In this document: in pieces, positions 44,003 to 55,900 of the stretch
Layout of the letters: each line of letters begins with the position of its first letter
Position numbering within the stretch: position 1 is the first letter of the stretch
Assembly: GCA_964036195.1 (NCBI GenBank)
Contig: OZ038451.1
Span: forward strand, 3,972,529-4,036,528
DNA: 64,000 bases
From: Sphaerolaimus hirsutus
Taxonomy: Eukaryota; Nematoda; Chromadorea; Monhysterida; Sphaerolaimidae
Reading direction: 5' to 3'
Notes under the pieces: model-generated
Databases searched by the model: none
Told to the model about the DNA's origin: nothing
Seen by the model: the letters and a program-made list of their open reading frames with translations, nothing else
Made by a program: the position numbers and the translations under genes

Positions 44003-45974
44003 TAGGGTGTCAAAAAAATTTTTCTACGGAAAACGGAAAACGGAAAGGTAAAATTTTTTCACTTTACGGAAAACGGAAAACGGAAAGGTAAAAAAAAAAT
44101 TTCTGCCGGAAAACGGAAAACGGAAAGGTAAAAAAATTTCACTCAGCGGAAAACGGAAAACGGAAAGGTAAAAAAAAATTGTCGGCCGGAAAACGGAAAA
44201 CGGAAAAATGAAATGCCGGAAAACGGAAAACGGAAAGCCAAATTTTCACGGAAACGGAAAAAAAATAAAGTGAAATTAGAACGGTAATAGACAAATTTGC
44301 AGAAGGAAAACCTGCATGCAGGTTTGCCTGTTTGGCTTTGATTGTGGTAGCTGTACATGTGGATGTGGCAACTATGTATCATGCCTGTAACTTCACTTGT
44401 AGTTCAAGCTTAACTGAACCAACAAAAAATCATCAAAAAGTAGCCATAGTGGCCATAGGAAAGGAAACACTACGACAATTTCACAGTCTAGAAGCAGTGG
44501 GAATCACTGATGACCCCTATGCAATTGATGACAACATTGCAGAGGAGATGATAATAAATAGCATAAAATTCAACGACAACAACAAACGATACTATATTGA
44601 CTGGCTGTATAAAGAGAGTATCAGTGACCTGCCCACGGGAAAAGCAGAAGCCTTGGTGCAGTTAAAATCACTGATTCAACAAAGATCCAAACTTATTCGA
44701 ACAATACCGGAAAGTTTTGGACAACCAACTAGAAAAGGGAATAATTGAGATCTGTGATGACAAAACAGACAACAAGGGAATTCATTACCTGCCACACCAG
44801 CCAGTAATCACGCCGGGCAAATCGACATCATGCAGAATCGTGTACGATGGGTGGCAGGTAAGCCCAGTTTCAACGAGTGCCTTTTTAGAGGACCAATTAC
44901 AACACCATTAGCACTGGGCCTACTCCTGAGGTTCAGGGCAGGCAATCTGGCATTAATTGCCGATATTGAAAAGGCATTTTTTGCAAATAGGATTGCATGA
45001 CCAAGCTAGAGACTACACACAATTTTTCTGGCTGAAAGATGCCTCAAAACCAGTAACTGAAAATAACTTAATAGTACTTCATTTTAAACGCGTACTGTTT
45101 GGACTTGTCTGCAGCCCAGCAATTTTGGGAGCAGTCATAAAATACCATTTAAATGTAACAATAAACAACATGAATGAATATGAAGAAAATGAAGGGGAAT
45201 GAAACCAGTTGGCGATGATAATAAACAACATTTACATCGATAACTTCATCATGAGTGTCATGAATGAAGTTGAAGCTTTAGAACTATATTACAAAGTCAA
45301 AGCTTTATTTAACCAATGTTCTATGAACATGAGGGAATGGCTGTCAAACTCCAGATCAGTCATGAATGAAATAGCAGAAAATGACAGGAGTCCAAAGGTG
45401 AATAAAATTGTTGCAGTAATGGGCATGAAATAAAATCACTGAACAGACATGCTGGCAATATCAACACCAAAATTGCAAATTGACAGCATCACAACACCAA
45501 CCAGACAAAACTTGAATAAATTATTGGTGTCAGCATATGACCCAATTGGGTTCACAGCACCTGTTTCACTGACCCTGAAATCCCAGTTGTCAATGCTGCT
45601 CCAAGAGACAAAAACAACACAATGGGATGAGCCAATTGAAGATAAATACAGATTGGAAAAACAATGGAAAAATGCCAGAAAACTGAAAATCGAGCCAGAA
45701 AATGGAAAAATGGCCTGGTAAAACGGAAACGGAAAGGTAAAAAATTTTCAGCCGGAAAACGGAAAAATGGGCCGGAAAAACGGAAACGGAAAGGTAAAAA
45801 ATTTTCAGCTGCCGGAAAACGGAAAACGGAAAGGTAAAAATTTTTCGGCTGCCGGAAAACGGAAAACGGAAAGGTAAAAATTTTTCGGCTGCCGGAAAAC
45901 GGAAAACGGAAAGGTAAAAAAATTTCCTGCGGAAAGGCGGAAACGGAAAACGGAAACGGAAATTTGACACCCTA
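44003..45974 (+). mobile_element. hAT-like minisatellite element carrying a BEL/Pao RT fragment (complete copy)
   Basis: Perfect 8-bp target duplication GTCCGAAC (43995-44002, 45975-45982). Ends TAGGGTGTCAAAAAAATT and AATTTGACACCCTA; AACGGAAAACGGAAAGGTAA arrays on both sides of the RT fragment. Confidence 0.9.
44332..45721 (+). pseudogene. BEL/Pao RT fragment, decayed copy
   Basis: The same protein fragment as at 159-1601, broken here into five frames (44332-44748, 44717-44911, 44957-45202, 45209-45433, 45449-45721) by small indels and stops. It keeps FGLVCSPAILGAV, a Y-I-D-N box and AYDPIGFTAP. Inactive. Confidence 0.8.
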
Positions 45975-46058
45975 GTCCGAACAGCATTTTTTTAGTTCGG
46001 ATTCGGCAGATGAAAACGTGCGTATGCCGAATATTTCGGCTTCAGTGTGCGTAGCGCC

Positions 46059-47569
46059 TATAAGCCATTCAATTTTTGTTCATTTCATGCATCATTCAGG
46101 CTAGAGGGCTAACTCGGGCTGGAAAGTCGAAACTTTCAAAGCTATTTAGGGTTCCAGCATGGAATTTTGAAATTTTTGAGTCGCCCAAAGCCGGATCACA
46201 AAAAAATAACAAGGACATTAGATCACGAAATCACACAAAAATGCTTACTCCAGCCAACGAAGTTAAGAGAAAAACAAGCGGATCAATAAATAATAATTAT
46301 TATCATGTACAAATGTTTCATTACATGCAGGGGTTCGGTAGATTTTGTACCTGCCTGTGTGGTTTCATTTTTTGCGAATGTTTTGCCTGTTTTGCGTAAT
46401 TGAGGTAACTGGGAGCACCCCGACCTACCAAACCCCTGTCATATTTTAAATCAGTGTACAAATTATTCCGATAAGCCAATTAAAAAATGGGTGGCCTTGA
46501 TAATCTGGAATAAATGAGTATTTTTGTTGGCAATGTGTTCCGAAATTCCCGATGCGAAGAGATTCTCGTGCGTGCTAAACACTGCAAGACACAATTTTTT
46601 CTGTCAATCAGCAAATAAGCATTAAAAAAGGAAATTTACTCTTGCCACTATTTCAACAAATCCGGGAAAAACGAAAAGTATACTCACACATTCTACTAGG
46701 ATAAACCTGCCCCCAGTTGCGCAAATTGAGAAGTGATAAGCAAAATGGCAAATGCGAAGTGAAATGGCAAGCAAATTGGCAAAAGCGAAGTAAAAAAAAT
46801 AAAAAGTAATTTCAGATTGCCAATTTCCTTCTCAATTCACTTCGCATTTGCCATTTTACTCCTCACTTCTCAATTTGCGGAACTGGCCCCTGGTGAAAAG
46901 AAACTTTATCTAACCCAGATAAATACCGTGCAAAGTGTCGCGAGACGAAATTTGTCCTACATAAATACACGAATTTATATATTTTAATAAACCAAACTTT
47001 AAAGCGGTTAATACTAAATACGGCGACGGGATGGCAATAAATACATGTAGAAAACAATCTGACAATGCGACACTTGATAAACAAATTTACTAGGATCAAT
47101 TATTACTATACGATACGATCATATTTTGACCAATGCGAATGTCATATTCACCTGTCTTACTCACGCTTATGAACAGACTGAAGACGGAAAAATTAGAGGT
47201 TCGGTAGGGAGGGGCTACACGGTACGGTAGGATAAATTCCCGGTAAAGATTTCGCGGTAACATATTTCCTTTTGTCATAAATATACGTCAAAACCGAACT
47301 TTTCAAAAATCCCAATAAATCATCAGTGATCAATCTATCTGGAAAAAAGTATTTTTTCCCATTTAGAACCTCCAGCCAGTCAATGAGGTGGCAGAAATTT
47401 GCCGTACCGCACATTTTGCTACCGTATCCACAGGAGCCCCGGCAATCTTCGATAGATACTCACTCAGAGATCTAAAAATTCCACCAAAACCAGCGTCTAA
47501 AAACCGCCACAAACCACATAGAATATAAACCCACTTCACAAACATCTCCTGTGTAAAAAATAGAAAAAC
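46059..47569. other. Region downstream of the F-box gene, no gene seen
   Basis: Contains a small inverted-repeat element (46711-46893: CCAGTTGCGCAAATTGAG mirrored by CTCAATTTGCGGAACTGG). Otherwise AT-rich; no exon supported. Confidence 0.45.
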
Positions 47570-47743
47570 TAGGGTTCAGACGGGTTCCATTCACAATACA
47601 TTCTCAGTGCCAAATTTTTGCAAACTTGGCAAAAGATTTTCCGGATCGTGATAATCATCGGAAAAAAAATTCCCGGTTGGCACGGCAGTTCGCTGAGTCC
47701 AGAAAATATCGGGATCGGGAATATTGATCCCGTTTGAACCCTG
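47570..47743. mobile_element. TCCCGA-family fragment
   Basis: TAGGGTTCAGACGGGTTCC at the left, GGGATCGGGAATATTGATCC then CGTTTGAACCCT at the right; lies just beyond the stop codon of the F-box gene. Confidence 0.6.
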
Positions 47744-47773
47744 CAAAGAAACACTAAAAAGTCTCCCAAAAAG

Positions 47774-49971
47774 TCAACACAGCACTCTGAGCGTTCTCTT
47801 CTGCGCGAACATGGCCCGCTCCAAATGCTCGCACTCGTGCGGCTGGAAGGCGGGCACGCCGGACACGCACAGCTCGGATAGCACGCGCAATCTGGGGGCG
47901 TACTTCCAGAGCCTGTAAAACGCCCTGTAAAATGTCAAATGTCGCGCAAAGTGTCTAAAGTCGTGTAAAATGCACTGGAAAACGCCATGGTGCCAATCCC
48001 AGACCGTGTAAAATGCCCTGTAAAATGTCAAATGTCATGCAAAGTGTCAAAATCATGTAAAATGCCCTGCAAAATGGCAACCGAGTTGTCATTTTGCAGG
48101 GCATTTTTGCATGACTTTTGACACTTTGCATGAAATTTGACATTTTACAGGGTATTCTACAGGGTTTGGGACTGCCCCTGGAACGTACGTTTGTCATTTT
48201 GCAGGCCATTTTACACGACTTTTGACACTTTGCGCGACACTTCACATTTTACAGAGCGTTTTACAGGGTCCGGGAGTGGCACCTGACCAGGCTGTCGTAG
48301 ATCATCGGCGTCACGTGGTGGCAGTGGGCCACGTCGAGTCGTTTGAGCGTTTTCGACGTGACCGCACCGCTGGCGCTCAGCAGCGAGATAGATTGGTCGG
48401 TTATCTGAGAGGATCCAGGATCTACACACACTAGTTGACAACGGCACCAAATGTCAACTGGTCCCGGTCCCAATTGAAAGATCCAAGATCCGATACCGCA
48501 TTGTTGCCTTTTTTATGAATGGAATCTATGTAGGGTCGCGACGATAACGTATCCCAGCGAATAATATTGATATGTAAAAAAAAACTTATCACTTCATAAT
48601 GGGGGGAGTATCGTTTCCCAACCCCATCCCGAATCCACCTTGAATCAATTCCCGCAAACAAAAACGCACCTGTCTGCACCCTTTCAAGGACAAAACTCTC
48701 AGTTCCGCAAACTGATTAGCGATCAATCGAACTGTGGCGTCGGCAATATCGCAACTGGCCAGCGACAATTCGTGCAGCCGCTTTAAGCGGGGCGTGTCGC
48801 TCACGAGCGATTTGAAATTTGCATCCTGCGATGAATGAGTTCGATTTAAGGACGTAGGCTCATCCCACATCTAAACCCATCCCACATCTAAATGTACTTT
48901 GTCTCTCAAATAGACTGTATTTAATTTAGGAATTTCAAAAAAGTCATGATGACACAAGGTAATCAATCTAATATAACATGTTAGAGTGTTTGAAGGCAAT
49001 TTGACACCACATGTGTTAAAACATGACAGTTGACAACTATCAAATACAGTCAGTGTTATTAGGTATAACTTTGACCGGCGAAATCACCGAGTCATCGAAA
49101 GTGGCCCTTAATGTAGCACTTTTTCATCATCAACATTTTTTGCATCCATTATCCACCAAACATGCAAGGAATACGCATCAAATATGACAAGCATCCAATT
49201 TCTAGGCCAGGATGTGGGATGGGTTTAGATGTGGGATGGCACAGACCCCAATTTAAGCACGCGTGGATGAGAACAGGTTAAATGAGGATATTTATTGTAT
49301 TTACATGGGTACCGTATACCCTCGAAAAATTCAATCATGTTAGCAGACTGGGGAATAACTACTCCCCTCGAAAAACTGCCCCAAGAACTGCCGCTGCGGT
49401 CCGCGGAGTAGAGGGTGCACTTATACGCACATCTACCCGTTACGCACATTTGCCCTTTTTTCACTTGACACTTTTTCATATGATTTTCAGATATGTGTGA
49501 AGTGAAAAAAGTTCACAGATGTCATTGCGCAACTTTTTTTTCACTTCACTCATATCTGAAAATCACTTGGAAAAGTGTCAAGTGAAAAAAGGAGCAAATG
49601 TGCGTAACGGGCAGATGTGCGTATTGGTGCAGCCTCTACTCCGCGGACCGCAACGGCAGTTCTTGGGGCAGTTTTGCGAGGGGAGTAGTTTTTCCCCAGT
49701 CTGCTGACAGGATTGAGTTTTTCGAGGGGGCTTATTCGAGGGTATACGGTACCCATGTAGATGTGCGTATTAGGCATGCCCCCGCCGAGTACAACACTGA
49801 AACTGACATTACACCCAGCCACTCCGGTCAAGTCCAATCTACTCAGGTCCCACTTGAGGCACTTCAAAACGCGCACGACGCTGAAATGTTGATAGGCGAG
49901 CGACAAATCCTTCAGACGTCCATTTGTAGATAGCAATTCGATCAATTCGACTTGGTCCAGCGCGGTGTTCT
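47774..49971 (-). CDS. Exons 17-20: leucine-rich repeats and C-terminus
   Basis: Successive LRRs: LKDLSLAYQHFS, LSRLDLTGVAGC, LHELSLASCDIADATVRLI, LRVLSLKGCRQ/ITDQSISLL, LKRLDVAHCHHVT, and LRVLSELCVSGVPAF, then HECEHLERA and stop. The LASCDIADATVRLI / ITDQSISLL pair is close to the KDM2A/KDM2B LRR pattern as I know it. The final intron is the repeat-built one at 47913-48282. Confidence 0.85.
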
Positions 49972-52900
49972 CTGCAAGGTGGACGTTGCATTTGAAGACA
50001 AAAAAAAATTGAGAATAACTTGAAATGTGTTGACTTGCGGCCAGATAGATTTAATAAAAACATGGTAAGGTTCAAACGGGATTGACTTTTCGGGATTGGG
50101 ATTGTTTTGTTTTTTTGAGATTTCGGGATTAGGGTCGGGATCGGGTTCAAGTTCACCGGATCGGGATTGTTTTTTTAGCTTTTGGAATCGGGGTCACAAT
50201 ATCCCGAAATAATTCGGGATCCGAATCGGGAACCCGTTTGAACCCTAGAACATGGTGTATGTAAGGCGCTGGCGATTTAAGCGCCGTTCTGATTAATTTC
50301 GGGACCACATAAAGATTGAGGTATCGCAAGACTTAGGTATCCTAACAATAGTTATCGCACTGGAAAATTCCTGACAATCCCTCGTTTGAAAAAAAGTCCT
50401 TGAATAAAGTTTTAACCATTCCTAATCGAATCCACATTTAAAAAAAATTAAAAACACGCACCCAGTGTCAACTTGGCGGGCCTTTTAGCGTTGATGGCGG
50501 CAATTTGGCCGCCTTCGAACTGCCTGGTGCGTCCGGTGAGATCGATGTGGTGCCACAAAGTGGACGCCTTGTTGACGCAGTCGAGCCACGCGCGACACAC
50601 CTGGCGCGAATGGGTCAGGCCTATTACGCATGTAAACCCATCCCGCATGTAGACCAATTATAGGCGGAGGGGTACGAAAGGGGCACGGGGAATCCCACCC
50701 CAAACGCAAGGCGCAAACCACAATTTTGGAATACTCGGCGGACCGCAAAGTATGTTCTGAGTCCAACCATAATTTAGTGAATAAAATCTTAAAATAAGTT
50801 TCGTAATTAATTATTTCATGGCAGAAAATACGAAATATAATGATGAACAAACTCTTTGTCCATTATTCGGAGGGGTAGCTACAACTGAACAATTCTTTCT
50901 AACTACAACTGAACGGAAGTTCTAGAAAATGAAAGAACTTTCTTTCCAACCATATACCGTGTTTGCTTGAATATTTATTCCCCCTCTTGAATAGTCCCCC
51001 CACCCCATTAGATGAACGAGGAAAAAATTCCATCCCTCGAATAATTCCCAAAAAAAACTATGACAACGACCAACTAGCATGCAGTTGACAGCAGTTTTCT
51101 GGTCGCCCAGCCGATCGAAAACCAGCGTCCAGAGAACTTGTTGTTGCCGCTCGTGCCACGGCCGGTCGTCTCGGCCACCCCCAGGGGTGTCCGCGTCGGA
51201 ATTTTCTGTAAATGGTGCATTTTAGGATGATAAAAATTGTTTTTAAAAGGAAAGTGTTCAGTAATTGCGCGAGTTCATATTTAGTTTGAAACATGAATGA
51301 TGTAATAAGGGGGGTATCACGGACACCCCCCTCCACGAAGCGACAACTAAAGTTATATCAAAAGTGACAATAAAAGCTAAATCGCCGCGTAAAAACACTT
51401 TTATGTATATGAATGGCCACGTTCAGTGATAGTTAATTTTTATTTTATTTGACATTTCAAGTGCCGTGCTATTGATGCATTTTGCCGTCAACTAGAGTTC
51501 AAACGGGATCCCGAGTAGGGTGGCAGACGGTACGGCCTTGTGGTAAACCGTACGGTACGGTAAATTTTCTATTTTGCGGTAAACGGTACAGTACGGTAAA
51601 TCTTCAATTTTGCGGTAAACGGTACGGTACGGTAAATCTGAAACGGGTGGTACCCGGTACGGTACGGTAAATTTCTGATTGTCAGAAATATATTAATGTC
51701 GGACTACAGACAACTTTTACTTCATAAATTGACACCAAATTCAATGCCACAATTTGATAAATGGACTTCAGAACACAATAACAGTATGATGACATAAAAT
51801 TCCATTACCCACAATGTAGGGGCTCAATATATAGGTTTATTCAAGGTGTAGAAGGAAGAAAAGGAAGAAAAATTGCTAAAAGTGGTGAAAAATTGCTCAA
51901 AGTATGTGAGATTTAAACGATAACAGCGTGTTGAAGCACATGGCTTGATTTTATAAACACATTATACCAATGTAAATCATGACTTATATCAATGAAATGA
52001 AAGGGCTTCAAATCAGGAATACAGTGTTGTGAAATTTGCGCGCTTGCGCGCAAAAAATTTCAAAACACCACATTTATTGTCATCAATAAATTGGCATATT
52101 TAAGGTCAATCTAAGAGTCAAATTTACCGCATTTTCTGCGGTAAATGAGTGCGGTACGCGGTACGGTACGGTAAATTTTGGAAAATGCGGTACGCGGTAC
52201 GGTACGGTAAATTTCTAAAAGTGCGGTAAACGGTACGGTATGGTAAATTTCCTAAAAATGTGGTACGGTACGGTACGGTACGGTAAATTCTGCCACCCTA
52301 ATCCCGAGTCCCGAAAATTTTATGACTTGCAGTACCCGATCCTGAATCCCGAAACCCACAATCCCGATCCCGAAAAAGAAAGTGTCCAAACTAGGGTAGG
52401 AAAAAAAACGTTTTTTTTAACTCGATGTTTTTTTGTTTTTTTTTGTTGTTTTTTAAACGTTTTTTTAATAAAAAACTTCTTTTTTTAAAAGCTCCCAGAT
52501 ATGACCTTGTGTCAACATATATAGGTATATCAGACAGTGGTAATACTCTGTGATGTTATATATGACCATATAATGTCTGTGGAGCCATGGGATAGCATTA
52601 TAAGTGGTGATTTGTGTCAAAAATATCCATTTTTCATCGACATATCATTCATATATCGCCTTATAGTCGAATGTTGTGACTTCAGGTAAAGTTTGGCACG
52701 GAATAGTGATCAAACAAGGTTATAAAAGGAGGTTGTTACTTTGGGAGTGAAGTTACACACTGTGGAGGTACATGGAAGCACATTACCTCAATATTATGTA
52801 CTACAGCAACATATGACGGCTTATTAACCCATGGTAGCACATAGAAATGGATAATTTGATACTAAAAATGCCACAAAACCAATGAAAACAACCACCAATG

Positions 52901-55900
52901 TCAATTTGTGTGTGAAATTGCGCGCTTGCGCGCAAAAATTTTGCAAAATACCTAGTGCTTAGTACTAAAAATTTCGGCCGTAAAAAAAAACATTTCGGAC
53001 GTCATGTTGTTGTTTTTTAAAAAACGTTTGTTTTGTTTTTTAAAAAACGTTTTAAAAAAAACATCGGCCAACCCTAGTCCAAACCCGATCCCGATTCCGA
53101 AAAACCAATCCCGATCCCGAAAAGCCAAACCTGCTTGAACCCTCCCATGCCATGACCCGACAAGTAGCAAACTCAAACCCGACCACACCAACCCGCGACC
53201 GCATCACTTTTTCCCGCTCGAACTCGCCCACCCTGGGGTTGGTCATTCTTGACACTTCCCCGCCCCTGCGACGACCGGTCGTCGTTATCCGGCTCTTCCG
53301 CGTCGATATTTTGATCGGCGTGCTCCGTTTTAAGAACTGAGCCTGGCAAAGTGGGGTGGGAAAATTAGTGATAATTGTTGTTTTTGGAAAAACTATCAAT
53401 TCCCTAGGTTTTCAATTCACTGAAGAGTTTTCTGGCAAAAAAAGCACGAATTTGATCGAAATTGTAAAAATCCACCATGGGGAACGTGACTTTCACATAT
53501 CGTATTTACACACTGGAATTTCATTATGTAGGTACAAGAGTAGCATAAAAATAATCTCTTTTATAAATGCTTCCAGAGTGCACCACGGGTGCAAAGTGAA
53601 AAGTAACACGAGTCTAAGCTTGAAACCACAGTCCACGTGAAAAAATGGTAAACTGACAAGTATCCGATTGTTGGGCCGCCTGATCACCCACGATCACGAA
53701 AGTGTGCCGCACGACGCGTTTGCGCTGCGAGTGAAAATCCGCTGTTTTGGAACCTAAGCTATATCTGGGGCCAGTTCCGCAAGTGGCAAGTACTTTACTA
53801 TTTACCTTTCTCAATTTACTCTCCAATTAGAATTTAGTTTCTGATTATCATTTTTCTTTCTTTTTAACTTTACTCTTTACTTTACCACTTGCGGAACTGG
53901 CCCCTGCGCACGTACACTTAAGTCGGTAAATGTGCTCGATATATCAATCCGAGACGATATCGTCGATAATCGACGCCTCATCAAACTTCGACTATCGACG
54001 CCAATTATCGATACGAAAAAGTGCTCTATATTCAATTCACACACTAAAAAGTCATCCGATCTTTCAACATAAAAACTTCAACCAGTCAAAAGAGTCAAAC
54101 CTGTATTCTAGGTCCAGCCAGGGCACCCCTGGTGACTCGGGGGTTGCTGCCATCTGCAGGCGGCACCCTGGCAACGACCCTGGCTGAATTCGGCCCCACG
54201 CGACCCCCATGGAGGTAAACTGTCGAATTGCTACGTCTGTAATGGGGTTTTGATACGCGTTGATCAAATAATGGCCTGTAAAATGGAAGGTAGCGGCCTA
54301 TAAAGTGTCTGAAATAATTTGTCGAGTGCCAGGTAGGGTTAGTGTCGTAATGATCGACAATATCTGGTTTTTGACGTGAAAGGAATCTTTCGTTCGATAA
54401 TAAAACATTCGAACATTTCCATCAAAAAAGCACCGACCGACTAGGGTTTTAACGGGATCCCGATCCCAACTCCGAATCCAGAAATATTTCGGCATTTTGT
54501 GGATCCCGATCCCGAAAGCCCAATCCCGATCCGATTCCCGGACACTCAAAAAACCAACCGATTCCGAGAACTCAAACCCGTTTGAACCCTACAACCGACC
54601 TGCCATCGCCCATCTGCACTATATTAGAGTGTCTTCCAGCGAGTCGCAACCTGCCCTGCGGCGCGCCCGATCCCCTACTACTATTCTGCGCGCCGATCCG
54701 CACCGAGGGCAGCGTGCCGGCGCCGATGTACGCACTCGTTCCCGTGGCGGCCGGAAACTGACTCGGACCGGGTACCCGGTACACACCGGCCGCCGTGTAA
54801 GGCGTGGCCGCGTTCGCGTCGCTTCCCGATTGGTTCAAACTACGCTGTTGCTGCCGCTGCGCGATCGTCAGCGAATGGATGTCTGCGGCGGAGGGAAATT
54901 GGTTTGTGCGGGCGTGCCGTAGGCAGTAGCATGTAACCCGCTAGTCATGTAGACCCGCCAGTCACGTATTTGAGGGGAACCCGTTTGTGAACCCGTATGC
55001 GGTATCCTCCGTACCGTGCTAACTCCCCTAAAATACATGACTGACTGGTCTACATGACTGGCGGGTTTACAGGACTAGGGTGTCAACAAAAACTTTTTTA
55101 CGGAAAACGGAAACGGAAAAAAATTTGCACTTGCCGGAAACCGGAAACGGAATTTTTTTGCACCTGCCGGAAAACACAAAAATGAGAAGTCGGAAAACGG
55201 AAACGGCAAAATTTGTTGAAATTCTGCCGGAAACGGTAAAAAAAATTTGCACAAATTTATCTGGAAATGAAAAAATTGCATAAATTTTGCTCGAAACAGA
55301 ATAAATTAACATAAATAAGAACCTGTATGCATCTTTACCAGTGTGGCTGAAACGTAAAGTAGGAGAAACAGACAAATGACCCGGAAAAAGGGAAAAAAGC
55401 GGAAAAAAAAGAAGAAGAAAAAGCGGAAACGGAAAAAAATAAGCAGCCGGAAAACGGAAACGGAAAAAAATTTGCCTGCGGAAAGCGGAAACGGAAAGTT
55501 AATCATCCATTTTCAGCTATTTCCTCCAAATTTACCCGGAAACGCCCAAACAAGGCACTCAAGGACGTACGCAGGAGGGGGGCGGGGGGGGGGGGCGGCC
55601 GCCCCCCCCCGTTCCCGGGTCGGACAGAAAAATTTGCCAGAAATGGCACTTTTCTGAGGCGAACTGGTAGGCACTTTAAAAATTTTTTTGCGCGCAAGCG
55701 CGCAAATCTCCACCCCATTCTTTAATATGTCTTTTCAAGCGTCAAATTGCACTAGAAAAGTGTCCAACAGTGCCAAAAGCGGACCTAGTACCATATATAG
55801 GTATAAATAGATACCTATATGGTAGACGTTGGCGCCAACGCCAACGCCAATACTGCCATGGCGCTGGCGCCTACAAATGGCGCCAGCGCCATGGCTCTAT

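Larger units (their letters stand above)
40605..46058. mobile_element. 5.45-kb TIR element holding several nested insertions
   Basis: Perfect 46-bp inverted repeats beginning GGCGCTACGCACACTGAAGC, flanked by TAT (40602-40604, 46059-46061), a 3-bp duplication as made by PIF/Harbinger-type movers (the superfamily is inferred only). Host text outside the insertions is rich in GCTGAA/TTCAGC; no transposase of its own is seen. Confidence 0.7.
51493..53143. mobile_element. TCCCGA-family host element split by two later insertions (intron 14)
   Basis: Begins TAGAGTTCAAACGGGATCCC, is interrupted at 51516 and again at 52392, and ends CCTGCTTGAACCCT. Removing the two insertions leaves one TCCCGA element. 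Confidence 0.8.

Noticed and set aside
53052-53399. Minus-strand ORF of 115 residues rich in Arg/Ser/Thr
   Set aside because: The acidic frame of the same stretch (exon 14) joins its neighbours in phase; the basic frame does not.
54064-54267. Alternative frame of exon 12 containing SMGVAWGRIQPG
   Set aside because: The phase from exon 11 selects the other open frame, which also meets the phase needed by exon 13 through the donor at 54126. The choice is not certain.
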